A stretch of DNA of 64,000 nucleotides. Origin: JAYEPK01 sp048569615. GTDB taxonomy: Archaea > Thermoplasmatota > Penumbrarchaeia > Penumbrarchaeales > Penumbrarchaeaceae. Of this stretch, positions 36,553 to 46,067 are shown in pieces. The position numbers were made by a program, and so were the translations under genes. The notes under the pieces are model-generated. The model was given only the letters and a program-made list of their open reading frames with translations. It was not told the origin of the DNA and did no database searches. The stretch lies in assembly GCA_048569615.1 (NCBI GenBank), contig JBLIRK010000006.1, forward strand, positions 1 to 64,000, in the 5' to 3' direction. Every line of letters starts with the position of its first letter. The first letter of the stretch is position 1.

Positions 36553-38991
36553 ATGAAAGAAAAGGCGAAATTGGAAGGGCCGACGGTTGCGGCCTTGCTC
36601 ATCGTGACCGCTATTCTCTGGAGTCTATTTCCCGCATGGACAGCTCCGGTCGACGCTCAGGAGGTCCCTGAAGGATACAAGACCCTGGAGGACCTCACAT
36701 CCCTTTATCCCGCCATTGTAAAGAGGTCGGGGGACGATTATCAGATCCTGGCTGACCTGAACCTCCCCGCGACCAGGCCGTTATACATAGGACCTGGTGA
36801 GTCCGTTCTGCTTGCGGAGAACGTCCACCTTAACCTCAGCGGGCCGCCGATAATGTCGGGTTCCGAGTCCGAGCCCATAGTCTTCGAACCCCTCGTTAGT
36901 TCCAGTGACTGGAGCGGGATCTATATCCTGGAAAGGGACCCATCCGCCGGAACCCTCGTATCAAACACCACCATCAAAGGGGCAAAGATAGGGATTTGGG
37001 TGGATAAGGGGGAGCTCGAGATGGAGAACTCAAGGATCATAGACAGCTCCATGCACGGACTTGAAGTGCGGGGCCCCCTGGACACCGGTGGAAAGGTCAT
37101 TTTGAGGAATGTGGAGGTGAAAAACGCCACATTCAACGGGGTCCAGCTGTTCAAGGTCCAGGATGCGGCGATATCGGATTTCTCAGCAACCGGCTGCGGT
37201 ACGGGCATTAGGATCTTCCGGTCCACCCTGGAAATGGAGCGGAGCAGGATGATCGGAACCATGAACGTCGGTATCAATATCGTCGATTCCCAACTCGAAG
37301 CGTCGGAAATCGTCCTGGGGGGGCAGAACGACAATACCAGCCAGCAGCTATTAAGCACCAACTCGACAGCGTTAATGGAGGGGATCAGCCTTACAGGCTG
37401 TGTTGTAGGCATTTACGCCCTCGGTGGGTCGGAGATCCGAATCGGTGACCTGGATATCGGACCCTGCTTCCTGGATGGCATATGGTCCGTAGCTTCGGCC
37501 GTGTTCATCGACGATGGGACCGTTCATGACTGCGGCGAAAGCGCCATCCAGATAGATGGCTCCACCCTTGAGGTGACGGAGATGGAGCTCGTCAACAACG
37601 GCAGGGGGGCCGGCGGATACGTATATTCGAGCATAATTGCCAAGGACTCCAGCATCGACGCGGATCTCTGTTCCTTCACAGGTTCGGGTGATGCCCACAT
37701 CGAGCTGTACGAATCTTCAATGGAATTGACCGATTCCATTCTTGGAGCCACCAACAGGGACAAGATCATCCTGGATCTGGGATCCGAGTTGGGACTGATC
37801 GATGTGGTGCCGCCATCGGACATCGATTTCAAGGACGGTGATTCCAGGGTGATCTATTCGAGATCCCTGGTGGTCATGGTCAAGAACTTCACAAGCGGCT
37901 TGCCCATCGAGGGGGCCACGGTGGATGCGATGGACGTTGACGGGAACCGTCTATTTTCCGCTGTCACCGACGTTTCGGGATCCACAGGCTCAAAGATCGC
38001 GCCCATATCGATAATTTCTGGAGAAGGAACACTGTCATACCTTCCCATCGACCTAGTGGCCGTCAAAGAGGGATATGAGGTATCTTCAGCAAGCATGGAG
38101 ATCCCCTCCACTTCCGTGACGATATCGATGTATCCGCCGAACAAGGCCCCCGAGCTGAGCATCATCGAGCCGGGCAACGGCACATCCGCCAGGGGAACCC
38201 TGCGGGTAAAAGGAAGCATAGACGATGATCTCTCCGTATGGATGCTGAGGTACCGCTTCGACAGCGGTGCTTTCTCCACCCTGAGCGGGGAGAATGTTTT
38301 CATGGAAGGCTCCTTCGACCTGGAACTGGCTCTGGGAGGCGTTTCCCCGGGCCCCCATACCCTGACCTTCCATGCATTCGACGGCTCCCACCTTTCGCCA
38401 CCGCAGATCAGGAGCATCGTGATCATCGGCTCCGGGATCAACGATACCGACGAGGACCTGATTCCGGACGGCGAGGAAGACAAGAACGGCAACGGCATAG
38501 TCGATCCTGGTGAGACAGACCCGAACAATCCCGACACCGACGGAGATTTCCTGATCGACGGCCTGGAGATCGACAAGAGCGACGGTAACGATACAGATCC
38601 CCTTAATTGGGATACCGACGGGGATTTCTTGCTTGACGGCAACGAGGACCAGAACAGGAACGGCAGGGTTGACGAGAACGAGACGGACCCGAACAATCCC
38701 GATACGGACGGGGACGGGGTTAATGACAAGGACGACAAATATCCCCTGGACCCATTCAGGTCCGATGACGGGGAAGGTGACCCGGGATCCCTGGCGGTTC
38801 TGATCATGGCTGTTGTACTCATCTTCCTGCTTCTGATCGCGGCTTATCTGGTCTATGTCAAGACCAGGAGCTCAGGGGGAGGCAACCCTCCCGAAGAGGA
38901 AGAGAAAACGGTGAGAAGGGCGCGAAGGAGAGCCGAGCCCCCCAAGCGGAGACCAGAGGATGAGAGGAAAGGAAGAGTCAGGTCCAGATAG
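36553..38991 (+). CDS. Surface protein: beta-helix, Ig-like region, calcium-binding repeats, anchor
   Basis: 812 residues with a signal peptide (about 10-35). Residues about 60-420 form a parallel-beta-helix-like repeat domain with Asn/Gly turns. Beta domains follow, then thrombospondin type-3-like calcium-binding repeats (about 630-725: DPNNPDTDGDFLIDGLEID, DTDGDGVNDKDDKYP) with Asp-x-Asp-x-Asp spacing. A transmembrane helix (about 745-770) and a Lys/Arg-rich tail close the protein. It should be a calcium-stabilised surface protein. Its end overlaps the TraB-like gene by 32 nt. Confidence 0.85.
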   Translation: MKEKAKLEGPTVAALLIVTAILWSLFPAWTAPVDAQEVPEGYKTLEDLTSLYPAIVKRSGDDYQILADLNLPATRPLYIGPGESVLLAENVHLNLSGPPIMSGSESEPIVFEPLVSSSDWSGIYILERDPSAGTLVSNTTIKGAKIGIWVDKGELEMENSRIIDSSMHGLEVRGPLDTGGKVILRNVEVKNATFNGVQLFKVQDAAISDFSATGCGTGIRIFRSTLEMERSRMIGTMNVGINIVDSQLEASEIVLGGQNDNTSQQLLSTNSTALMEGISLTGCVVGIYALGGSEIRIGDLDIGPCFLDGIWSVASAVFIDDGTVHDCGESAIQIDGSTLEVTEMELVNNGRGAGGYVYSSIIAKDSSIDADLCSFTGSGDAHIELYESSMELTDSILGATNRDKIILDLGSELGLIDVVPPSDIDFKDGDSRVIYSRSLVVMVKNFTSGLPIEGATVDAMDVDGNRLFSAVTDVSGSTGSKIAPISIISGEGTLSYLPIDLVAVKEGYEVSSASMEIPSTSVTISMYPPNKAPELSIIEPGNGTSARGTLRVKGSIDDDLSVWMLRYRFDSGAFSTLSGENVFMEGSFDLELALGGVSPGPHTLTFHAFDGSHLSPPQIRSIVIIGSGINDTDEDLIPDGEEDKNGNGIVDPGETDPNNPDTDGDFLIDGLEIDKSDGNDTDPLNWDTDGDFLLDGNEDQNRNGRVDENETDPNNPDTDGDGVNDKDDKYPLDPFRSDDGEGDPGSLAVLIMAVVLIFLLLIAAYLVYVKTRSSGGGNPPEEEEKTVRRARRRAEPPKRRPEDERKGRVRSR

Positions 38992-39640
38992 TTACGGCAT
39001 CCTGGATGCCAGATCAAAGACCGTCCAGCTCGGAGGCTCCACCATTCTTGTCCTCGGCACGATCAAAGGCCTTCTCAGCGAGGGCGGGATAGTAAGGAAC
39101 GCCTTCGATCGGTTCGGTCCGGATGTGATCGGGATCCACATAGGCAGGGAGGAGATCGGGGGTTTGAGAAAGGTCGTCGAGGGAAAGGTGAAGAGCACCT
39201 ATCTCTCTTCCTATGAGAAGATATATGCCAGGGAGCTTTCCCGTTTCGGTGAAGTGCAGGTCCCCCCACCATCCCTGGTCGAGGCCTGCAGGCTTTCAAT
39301 GGAGCATAAAGTTCCCCTGAAGGGGCTCGACATGGGCGACGAAAGGTACACCGAGCTTTACACCCGATACATAGACGGAGTGACGATGGTCCGCCAGTCA
39401 TTGAGGCAGAAACGTGTCAACAGGAAGAAATTCAAGTCCGCCACACCCGAGGAGTTCGTTCTGGAATGGGACCTGACAGCCAACAAGATGAAGGGCTACC
39501 GTCTGCTGGAGGAGAGAAGGGAGAAGACCATTGCCGTAAAACTGGGAAGGACCGCGAAGAAATATTCCAAGGTCCTGGCCGTCCTTGAGCTGGAGAGGAT
39601 GGAAGGGATCCTTGACAAGCTTGATCAAGGTTCCACCTGA
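38960..39640 (+). CDS. TraB/PrgY-like protein of unknown function
   Basis: 226 residues. ILVLGTIKGLLSEGG...FGPDVIGIHIG resembles the TraB/PrgY (GumN/Tiki-like) opening, G-T-x-x-x-S...PD-V, and REKTIAVKLGR...KYSKVLAVLELERMEGI matches its C-terminal helix and strand. Family metal residues appear altered (IHIG where VEL usually stands), so activity is doubtful. No membrane helix is seen. It starts inside the end of the preceding surface gene, which suggests coupling. Confidence 0.5.
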   Translation: MRGKEESGPDSYGILDARSKTVQLGGSTILVLGTIKGLLSEGGIVRNAFDRFGPDVIGIHIGREEIGGLRKVVEGKVKSTYLSSYEKIYARELSRFGEVQVPPPSLVEACRLSMEHKVPLKGLDMGDERYTELYTRYIDGVTMVRQSLRQKRVNRKKFKSATPEEFVLEWDLTANKMKGYRLLEERREKTIAVKLGRTAKKYSKVLAVLELERMEGILDKLDQGST

Positions 39641-39742
39641 ATTTCTCCGGTAAGGAAACGGAGAGGGGCAATGTAAAGTACATCCTAATGTCTTCCTCAA
39701 CCAGTGGCTCCCCGGAAAGGGTCAGACAAAGGCGGTGCATCG

Positions 39743-42127
39743 ATGTCCGAGGATGAAGATCAAGGATATTTCTTCTTTCAGAGCCCGTGGAAGAACATAT
39801 TCCTGTGGCATTTCATGGAGATGGAGAAGGAGGCTTTCATTGCGACTCCTTTTCTGGACCTTGATATTCTGAGGAAGATCCAATCAATCCTGATAGCAAG
39901 GGCCCAGAAGAAGATCAGTATAAGGCTGATGGTCAGGTTCAGGGAAGCGGATTTCCTCGCCGGGAGCGTGAATCCCGAAACACTCAGGATCCTGGCCCTC
40001 ATGCTTGATGAGACACAGACGAAGATCGAGATAAGGTTCGTACCGAACCTCGACCTGACCGCGCTGATACTGGACAGAAAGAAGGCCATTCTCTCCACCG
40101 GAGATCTCTCATCCGAGAATCTCCAGGAAACCATCGTCTTCGGGCAGCTCATGATAGGAAGGGAGATCGTTTCCGATCTCGAGGGAGAGCTGAACAATGT
40201 CTGGGAACTGGCCGATTCCTTCAGCAGTAAGGAGATCATGGATTACATGTTCAGGATCACCTCCAGGATGGAAAAGAGGAGGGATACCAGGCTGGAGGGC
40301 GAAGTGGAGCAATTCAACTTCCTAGACACCATCCAATTGGGAAAAGCCGTGTTCCCTCAGGGCATCGACAGGGCTGAACCGCATCTTGACGAGGTCAAGA
40401 AGATCATAAAGGAGCTTCTGATAAGGGCCCGGGACGCCGTCGAGATGGACAGGCCCGAGGCGGCGATCTTCTATATAGACGAAGGATTGACGCTAAATCC
40501 CGATAATCCGGAACTTCTACTCGAGAAGGGCAAGATATTGTTCGAGGAGAGGAAGGAATACGATAAGGCGATACAGTGTTTCGTCAAGGTCCTGGACCAG
40601 GACGAAGAACAGAGGGACGCCTGGGCCTACAGGGGAATGTGCTACCATGAGTTGGGAGAGCTCGAGAAGGCCCTTGTGGATTACGACCATGCAACGGAGA
40701 TCGATCCCCAGTTCTACCCGGTCTGGATAAAGAAGGGCATCATTCTCGGAAAGACCTCCGGAAGGGAGGAGGACGGCCTGAAATGCCTCGAATATGCGCT
40801 TTCCCAGGATTCCTACAACGAGGAGGCATGGTTCAACAAAGCGCTCATACTGGAGCAGAGGCTCAAGAAGATGGATGAGGCCATCCTCTCCTACAGGGCA
40901 CTGCTCCGGGTCAATCCGAAACACGTTGTGGGATCTTTCAGGATGGGGCTGCTCTCGTACAAGAAGATGAACGACATACCGAAGGCCAAGAAGTACTTCG
41001 ACCGGGTCGTCGAGGCGGACCCGACACATGTCCAGGCCTGGATATTCAAGGCTGAGATCTCGGAGACCGTGGACAATGATTTCAAATCCGGCCTGCAGTG
41101 CCTCGAGGAAGGTTTGGATGCCAATCCCGGCTCCCCGGAGCTGATGCAGAAGACCATAGACCTGCTCATCAAGCACAAGAAGAAGTTCAAGAGGGCGGTG
41201 GAGATCTCGCACGGCCTCCTTGAGATCGACCCGAAGAACAGCCTGGCGCTTTATGTGCAGGGACTGGGCGCTTTAAAGATCGACAACGAGCCGGAGAAGG
41301 CCCTCGACCTGATGAACGAGTCGATCCGGTCGGACCCCAAGAACAAGCTGACCATAGTCTCCAAGGCTTCCATACTTGCAGAGTACTTGAACAGACCCTC
41401 GGATTCCGTAAGTCTTCTGAAGGCGGCCCTCAAGAAGGAAGACAAGGATCCGGACCTCTGGATGGAGCTGGGCATGGTCTATTTCGATTTCCTCTACGAG
41501 CCTTCAGAAGCTCTGAGGTGCTTCGACATGGTGACAAGGCTGGACAAGAACAGCACCGAGGGATGGTACAACAAGGGAATGATACTCTCCAGGGGCTTCG
41601 AGAAGCACCAGGACGGATTGAAATGCCTGGACCAGGCCACAAAGCTGGATGATTCGAACTATCTGGCCTGGTACGAGAAGGGCAGGATCCTGAGCACTGC
41701 CTACAATATGGTGGACGACGGACTCAAATGCTACAGAAAGGCGCTCTCCATCGAGGATCAGGACACCGAGGTCCTGACATCGATGGGACAGGCGCTGAAG
41801 CAGAAGGGCGACCTTGATTCGGCTGTGACCCATTTCCGCAAGGCGATCGAGGCCGACCAGGGGAACTTCAACGCGCATCTGAGCCTGGCGGAAGCCTATC
41901 TCCACCTCAATAAGAATGACGAGGCACAGTCAGCCCTCACAGGGGCCCTGCAGGTGGATCCGAAGAGCGAAAAGGCCTGGATGATGAAGGCGGACCTGTT
42001 CAGGTCCATGAACGAGCCGGGCAAGGCCCTGGAATGCTACAAGAGGGTGTTGAGGTTCAACCCCGACAACCAGGATGCCCTCAACCGTAAGACCTCGGTG
42101 GAGGCGGAGCTGGAGAGAAATGCGTGA
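39743..42127 (+). CDS. Degenerate PLD-like domain fused to a TPR array
   Basis: About 794 residues. ATG 39743 follows a ggcggtg purine stretch; a GTG at 39704 has no nearby site. The N-terminal 170 residues resemble a phospholipase-D/restriction-endonuclease-like fold (FIATPFLDLDILRKI, FVPNLDLTALILDRKKAIL, STGDLSSEN), but the HKD histidine is missing, so it is probably binding-only. From about residue 215 a long array of tetratricopeptide repeats follows (roughly 15), with the W/LG/Y...A...DP pattern, forming a superhelical scaffold. It sits 56 nt ahead of the first KaiC-like gene. A hub for protein complexes, possibly with the KaiC-like ATPases, is inferred. Confidence 0.8.
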   Translation: MSEDEDQGYFFFQSPWKNIFLWHFMEMEKEAFIATPFLDLDILRKIQSILIARAQKKISIRLMVRFREADFLAGSVNPETLRILALMLDETQTKIEIRFVPNLDLTALILDRKKAILSTGDLSSENLQETIVFGQLMIGREIVSDLEGELNNVWELADSFSSKEIMDYMFRITSRMEKRRDTRLEGEVEQFNFLDTIQLGKAVFPQGIDRAEPHLDEVKKIIKELLIRARDAVEMDRPEAAIFYIDEGLTLNPDNPELLLEKGKILFEERKEYDKAIQCFVKVLDQDEEQRDAWAYRGMCYHELGELEKALVDYDHATEIDPQFYPVWIKKGIILGKTSGREEDGLKCLEYALSQDSYNEEAWFNKALILEQRLKKMDEAILSYRALLRVNPKHVVGSFRMGLLSYKKMNDIPKAKKYFDRVVEADPTHVQAWIFKAEISETVDNDFKSGLQCLEEGLDANPGSPELMQKTIDLLIKHKKKFKRAVEISHGLLEIDPKNSLALYVQGLGALKIDNEPEKALDLMNESIRSDPKNKLTIVSKASILAEYLNRPSDSVSLLKAALKKEDKDPDLWMELGMVYFDFLYEPSEALRCFDMVTRLDKNSTEGWYNKGMILSRGFEKHQDGLKCLDQATKLDDSNYLAWYEKGRILSTAYNMVDDGLKCYRKALSIEDQDTEVLTSMGQALKQKGDLDSAVTHFRKAIEADQGNFNAHLSLAEAYLHLNKNDEAQSALTGALQVDPKSEKAWMMKADLFRSMNEPGKALECYKRVLRFNPDNQDALNRKTSVEAELERNA

Positions 42128-42183
42128 GATCCCGCCCTTTGGTCCCCAATAGAAATTAAATAATTCAAGGGCTTTCAACCCCC

Positions 42184-42918
42184 ATGGTAGTAAAGGGGGA
42201 GGAAATTGGTTTTGGAATAATCCAGCTGGACAATATATCCCTGGGTGAGATCAGAGCCGGTTCCATGGGTTTGTGCTACGGGCCGCCGGGATGCGGAAAG
42301 AGTTCAATGCTGGCCCAGTTCCTTTTCCAGGGTGCCGGCCGGGGGAACAATGTGTGTCTGATGACCAACGAACCACCGGCTAGGACCTCATCCTTCCTCA
42401 ACGGTTTCAAGGGATGCAACTCCAGCTGGCTGAAGGACGGCTACATAACGGTTCTCTCTCTGAAGAACATGACGGGACTGATCGGGGTGGACTTCGAGGA
42501 TTGCAGCGGGGAGGACCTAGACCTCCTGCTGGACCTGATGGTGCAGTCACTGGAACACCTCGATGCAAGACGGCTAGTGATCGATCCGTTCAATCCGCTT
42601 CTCATGCTGCTCAACAAAAATGAGAAGGTCTTCTTCATGCACAGACTTAAGGGGCATCTCGCAAGGATGGGGGTTGCCGCTTTCTTCTGCTTCGACATCG
42701 AGGAAGAGGCCTGCTCCTCCGGGTCCGCATGTCTCGAATTGGGCCTTTTCGATATTATCGTCAAGTTCGCCAGGGAAAAGGAGCCGCCCACCACAATGAA
42801 CACGCTTACGATCGAAAGGTGGAAAGGGGCGCCCCATGCCCGGAACACCTACGTCATCGATGTCTCCGAACAGGGAATAGTCCTGGTTCCCAGGATCAAA
42901 CCGCTGGAGGTGCGATAG
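42184..42918 (+). CDS. KaiC/RadA-like ATPase (active Walker A)
   Basis: 244 residues with Walker A GPPGCGKSS (about 34-42), a Walker B-like RRLVIDPFNPL and C-terminal strands typical of a single KaiC/RadA domain. It starts from ATG 42184 with TATA-like attaaataattc about 25 nt upstream, fitting a leaderless transcript. It is followed immediately by two further KaiC-family genes. Role: an ATP-driven switch; partners unknown. Confidence 0.82.
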   Translation: MVVKGEEIGFGIIQLDNISLGEIRAGSMGLCYGPPGCGKSSMLAQFLFQGAGRGNNVCLMTNEPPARTSSFLNGFKGCNSSWLKDGYITVLSLKNMTGLIGVDFEDCSGEDLDLLLDLMVQSLEHLDARRLVIDPFNPLLMLLNKNEKVFFMHRLKGHLARMGVAAFFCFDIEEEACSSGSACLELGLFDIIVKFAREKEPPTTMNTLTIERWKGAPHARNTYVIDVSEQGIVLVPRIKPLEVR

Positions 42919-43497
42919 ATGAAGGCCGCGAAGACAAAGGATATCGACGATACCCTCCTCAGACCGGGGACCCAGATCTACCTCAAGACCTCCGGTGAAG
43001 CGTACCTCAAGACCTTCTCCGAACTCGTTACAAGGCTCGCGAAGGAACAGGGAAGGAGGGGCATTCTCGTTTCCACCCTCTGGTCGGCCAATGCCCTTTC
43101 GAGGCGCCTATCCCTTTCCAAGCTCCCCAGAGGCAGCCTCAAGGTCATAGACACCATCTCCCTGTCCATGGGCTCCAAGGTCTCCCAGGGCGAAGGATTC
43201 GCATTCCTATCGACTCCCGTATCGCTCGAATCCATACTCATGGAGATCGAGAGGACCCTTTCGACCCAGGGACCCGGACACAATTTCCTGGTATTCGACT
43301 CCCTTACGTTCCTGTCGAAGTACTACACCGCAGGACAGCTGAGCGAATTCTTCCATTTCATTTTCAACAGGATGCTGGAGGAGAGCATCACCGTTGTAAT
43401 ATTCGACAATGAGGAGGAGAGCTCCAGGATATCCAAGGAGCTCATCCCGGTGATGGACCATTCAATAGATATCGGCGAGGGAGGTGGGAAGAAATGA
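42919..43497 (+). CDS. KaiC-like domain protein without Walker A
   Basis: 192 residues. The Walker B region (NFLVFDSLTFLSKYYTAGQ) and downstream strands match a KaiC/Rad55 fold, but the P-loop is absent from the N terminus. It starts on the base after the previous stop and ends overlapping the next ATG (ATGA), so all three are one unit. It is probably a non-catalytic partner of the neighbouring ATPase. Confidence 0.68.
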   Translation: MKAAKTKDIDDTLLRPGTQIYLKTSGEAYLKTFSELVTRLAKEQGRRGILVSTLWSANALSRRLSLSKLPRGSLKVIDTISLSMGSKVSQGEGFAFLSTPVSLESILMEIERTLSTQGPGHNFLVFDSLTFLSKYYTAGQLSEFFHFIFNRMLEESITVVIFDNEEESSRISKELIPVMDHSIDIGEGGGKK

Positions 43498-44240
43498 GAC
43501 TCCTAGTAGGGAATCAGGAGTTCTCATCCAGGATCAGGGAGAATCTGGGGGACGGGAAGTTGGTTTTGTTCAAGTACGGCCCAGGAAGCGGCGGCGACAT
43601 GCTCCTGAAGCAGTTCTTCGCCGATGCCCCCCAGGGCGTATATTCGCTACTGATATCCACCCATGAATCCGATTTCGAGCTCATGGGAGCCATAAACGAA
43701 ATGAACCTGGAGAATCCACCGGAGCTCTTATCGATGCTCCCGCTGCTCGAGGACAGGCTCAAGAGGATCGAGAAGAAGGACCATTTCATATCTGAGGGGA
43801 TAATGGTCACCGATCTACTCGAGATTTCCTCCTCCACCGAGGAGCCCAGGGCGAGGGCCAAACCTCATCTCGGAATGCTGGCCGTTCTTACAACCGCAGC
43901 CACGAAACAGGTTCTTCCCTTCTGGCTCGTCCTGGATTCCCTCAATGACCTGATCGAGCTGACCGGTCCCGAGGAGCTGCTGGACAGACTCATGGTTCTC
44001 AAGAGATACCTCAAGATCAAGGGAGGGATCGCCATGATAGCCTGCCCGGTGGATTGGGATGAACTGAGGTATCACGAGACCACATTCTTCGATGCGGTTA
44101 TCGAGGTGAGGGCGGAGAAGAAGGGAGAGGCATGGACCAGAAAGCTCGTCATAAAGAACAACAAAGGCTCTGGCAATCCGCCGGAGGAATGGCCGATCAC
44201 AATGGTCAAGGATATACCAACTGCACTGTCCATGGACTAA
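43494..44240 (+). CDS. Degenerate KaiC-like ATPase paralog
   Basis: 248 residues. GPGSGGDMLL occupies the P-loop position but lacks the Walker A lysine; WLVLDSLNDL gives the Walker B-like strand. It is therefore a likely inactive KaiC-family domain. It overlaps the preceding gene by four bases and closes the three-gene cluster that follows the PLD-like/TPR gene. Confidence 0.68.
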   Translation: MRLLVGNQEFSSRIRENLGDGKLVLFKYGPGSGGDMLLKQFFADAPQGVYSLLISTHESDFELMGAINEMNLENPPELLSMLPLLEDRLKRIEKKDHFISEGIMVTDLLEISSSTEEPRARAKPHLGMLAVLTTAATKQVLPFWLVLDSLNDLIELTGPEELLDRLMVLKRYLKIKGGIAMIACPVDWDELRYHETTFFDAVIEVRAEKKGEAWTRKLVIKNNKGSGNPPEEWPITMVKDIPTALSMD

Positions 44241-44318
44241 CATGGCCAGGTCTTGTTATTCTATACCGAAAATAAAACGGCCCCAAACCTTATATCGGCA
44301 GTTCGGGACTGAAATCAC

Positions 44319-44585
44319 ATGGGCGGCCCAGTGTTCATGGAGCGGATCAAAGTATCCAGCGGCTCCCCATACAAGGACCTGGTGGCGGGCAAGGATCCGG
44401 AAGATCCCATGAGATGCCCCCAATGCGGCTGCAACCACCACGCAACTTACAAAAGCGTCATGAACGAGGCGGAGGGCAGGGCGGTCATATCCGGGGACCT
44501 GAAGATGAGAAGCCTGCTCGTCACCATATGCCTCAACTGCGGCTTCGAGCGCCCGCTCATATTCGATCTTACAAGGGAGGCCTGA
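44319..44585 (+). CDS. Small zinc-ribbon protein
   Basis: 88 residues with CPQCGC (about 32-37) and CLNCGF (about 72-77) forming one zinc ribbon. TATA-like ttatat at 44290-44295 lies about 25 nt before ATG 44319, a leaderless arrangement; an internal ATG is at 44337. No family beyond a zinc ribbon is recognised. Confidence 0.65.
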   Translation: MGGPVFMERIKVSSGSPYKDLVAGKDPEDPMRCPQCGCNHHATYKSVMNEAEGRAVISGDLKMRSLLVTICLNCGFERPLIFDLTREA

Positions 44586-44600
44586 CCTGATATCCCCCTC

Positions 44601-45419
44601 TCAGTACAGGTCGGGCCTCCTTTCATAGAGGACCGGGATACCCTCCCTGAACCTTACCAGCTCGGAGGGGTCCATGGTGCATTGCGCGTATCCTTCCCCT
44701 TCCTTCACGGAGCATAGCAGGTTCCCGAAGGGAGAAAACACCGAAGATCCGCCTCCCATGAGCTGCCTGCCATGATGCCCCCACACTCCAACGCCAATAA
44801 CGAAGCACTGGTTCTCGATGGCCCTTGCCTTCAGCAGGGCCTCCCACTGGAATATCCTGTAGTTGGGCCACTGGCCCATATAGACCAGGACATGGGAGCC
44901 CTCCAATACGAGTTTCCTGGAGAGCTCCGGGAACCTCAGCTCGTAGCATATGAGGGGGGAAATCCTCGCACCCTTCAGAAGGAATGATGCGGTTTCATTT
45001 CCCTGTGTGAAGAATTCGTGCTCCCCTGCTCTGGAGAAAAGATGGGTCTTGTTGTAAACGGCGGCCGTTTCACCCTTTTCATCGAGGGCGAAGCAGCGGT
45101 TGAAGAAGGAGCCGCTCTCCTCAACCACCTGTGTGAATATGATATGAGAATGGTATTCCCTTGCCTTCCTCCGGAGGCTCTCCAGGACCTCCCCCGACCT
45201 CATTGACAGTTCGGGGAGCTTCTCGTAGGGGAAACCTGTGGAGAAAACCTCCGGGAGAACGATCAGGTCCGGATCCTTCTCTCCGGCGGCTCTGTCGATG
45301 AGCTTCAAAGCCCTTTCGAGGTTATCATCGACATCCCCGAGCTTCAGACCTGTCTGGATCATGCATGCATCGATCGGGTCCTTCCAATCCTTGCCGGACA
45401 GAGGGGCGTCCATCTGCAT
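44601..45419 (-). CDS. Carbon-nitrogen hydrolase (nitrilase superfamily, omega-amidase-like)
   Basis: 272 residues with the complete Glu-Lys-Cys triad: E in VLPEVF (about 58), K in NKTHLF (about 125) and C in CYELRFPEL (about 158). Structure and length fit omega-amidase/Nit2-like amidases that deaminate alpha-keto acid amides. Substrate is not certain. It follows thioredoxin by 6 nt on the same strand. Confidence 0.87.
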   Translation of the reverse strand: MQMDAPLSGKDWKDPIDACMIQTGLKLGDVDDNLERALKLIDRAAGEKDPDLIVLPEVFSTGFPYEKLPELSMRSGEVLESLRRKAREYHSHIIFTQVVEESGSFFNRCFALDEKGETAAVYNKTHLFSRAGEHEFFTQGNETASFLLKGARISPLICYELRFPELSRKLVLEGSHVLVYMGQWPNYRIFQWEALLKARAIENQCFVIGVGVWGHHGRQLMGGGSSVFSPFGNLLCSVKEGEGYAQCTMDPSELVRFREGIPVLYERRPDLY

Positions 45420-45425
45420 CCCAGC

Positions 45426-45755
45426 TCAGAGGATCTCCCTGATCTCGGTGACCAGTTTGGGCTTGTTCAGGAAACCCATCTTCGTCTTGATAAGTGCTCC
45501 GTCCTTGTAGAATGCGGTGGTTGGTATGGAGCGGATGCCCATGGACATCGTTGTCCTGAGGTTCTTGGTGACATCCATCTTCCCGAACGCCACCTGACCC
45601 TTCATCTCCTCCGCAAGCTGGTCTATGATAGGTGCCATCATCTTGCACGGGGCGCATGAGGGGCCCCAGAAATCGATCACTGCCACGTGGTGGTCCTTGG
45701 TGAACCTATCTATGCTTTCATCGGTCAAGTCCGTGGGTTTTCCGGGCCATTCCAT
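45426..45755 (-). CDS. trx: Thioredoxin
   Basis: 109 residues of a single thioredoxin fold with active site WGPSCAPCK (Cys-Ala-Pro-Cys, about 31-39), the cis-proline IPTTAFYKDG and the closing GFLNKPKL region. CAPC is a variant of the usual CGPC. It should reduce protein disulfides in the cytosol. Co-directional with the amidase gene downstream, so possibly one operon. Confidence 0.92.
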   Translation of the reverse strand: MEWPGKPTDLTDESIDRFTKDHHVAVIDFWGPSCAPCKMMAPIIDQLAEEMKGQVAFGKMDVTKNLRTTMSMGIRSIPTTAFYKDGALIKTKMGFLNKPKLVTEIREIL

Positions 45756-45875
45756 CGTTACACATCCCTGGTTTTTCCTCGATAAGGAGGGGAGTTATTT
45801 ATTGTTTGTTTATGGCATTTCAGCGGACCTCCCGCCACGAATAGAGATTTATTCCATACCGCCCTACGGTGGGCC

Positions 45876-46067
45876 ATGGTAACGCTGTGGGACGAGCTGA
45901 GATGCATCAGATGCGTGGCATGCGTCGGGAGCTGCCCCGTGGGAGCCCTCAGATTCACATCCAACGGAAGGATCATCGTAGATGAGGGAGCCTGCACCGG
46001 GTGCGGAAGATGCATCCTTCTCTGCCCTGTAGGGGCCCTGGCCGTCGGGGGGGAAGACCTTGGATGA
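45876..46067 (+). CDS. Two-cluster [4Fe-4S] ferredoxin
   Basis: 63 residues with two motifs CxxCxxCxxxCP: CIRCVACVGSCP and CTGCGRCILLCP, enough for two [4Fe-4S] clusters. It overlaps the start of the geranylgeranyl reductase gene by 8 nt, so the two are translated together. This makes it the likely electron donor for the reductase. Confidence 0.93.
   Translation: MVTLWDELRCIRCVACVGSCPVGALRFTSNGRIIVDEGACTGCGRCILLCPVGALAVGGEDLG

Noticed and set aside
42919..44240. Frameshifted single KaiC gene
   Set aside because: Each frame has its own start context and complete domain; the 4-base overlap is typical coupling, not a frameshift.
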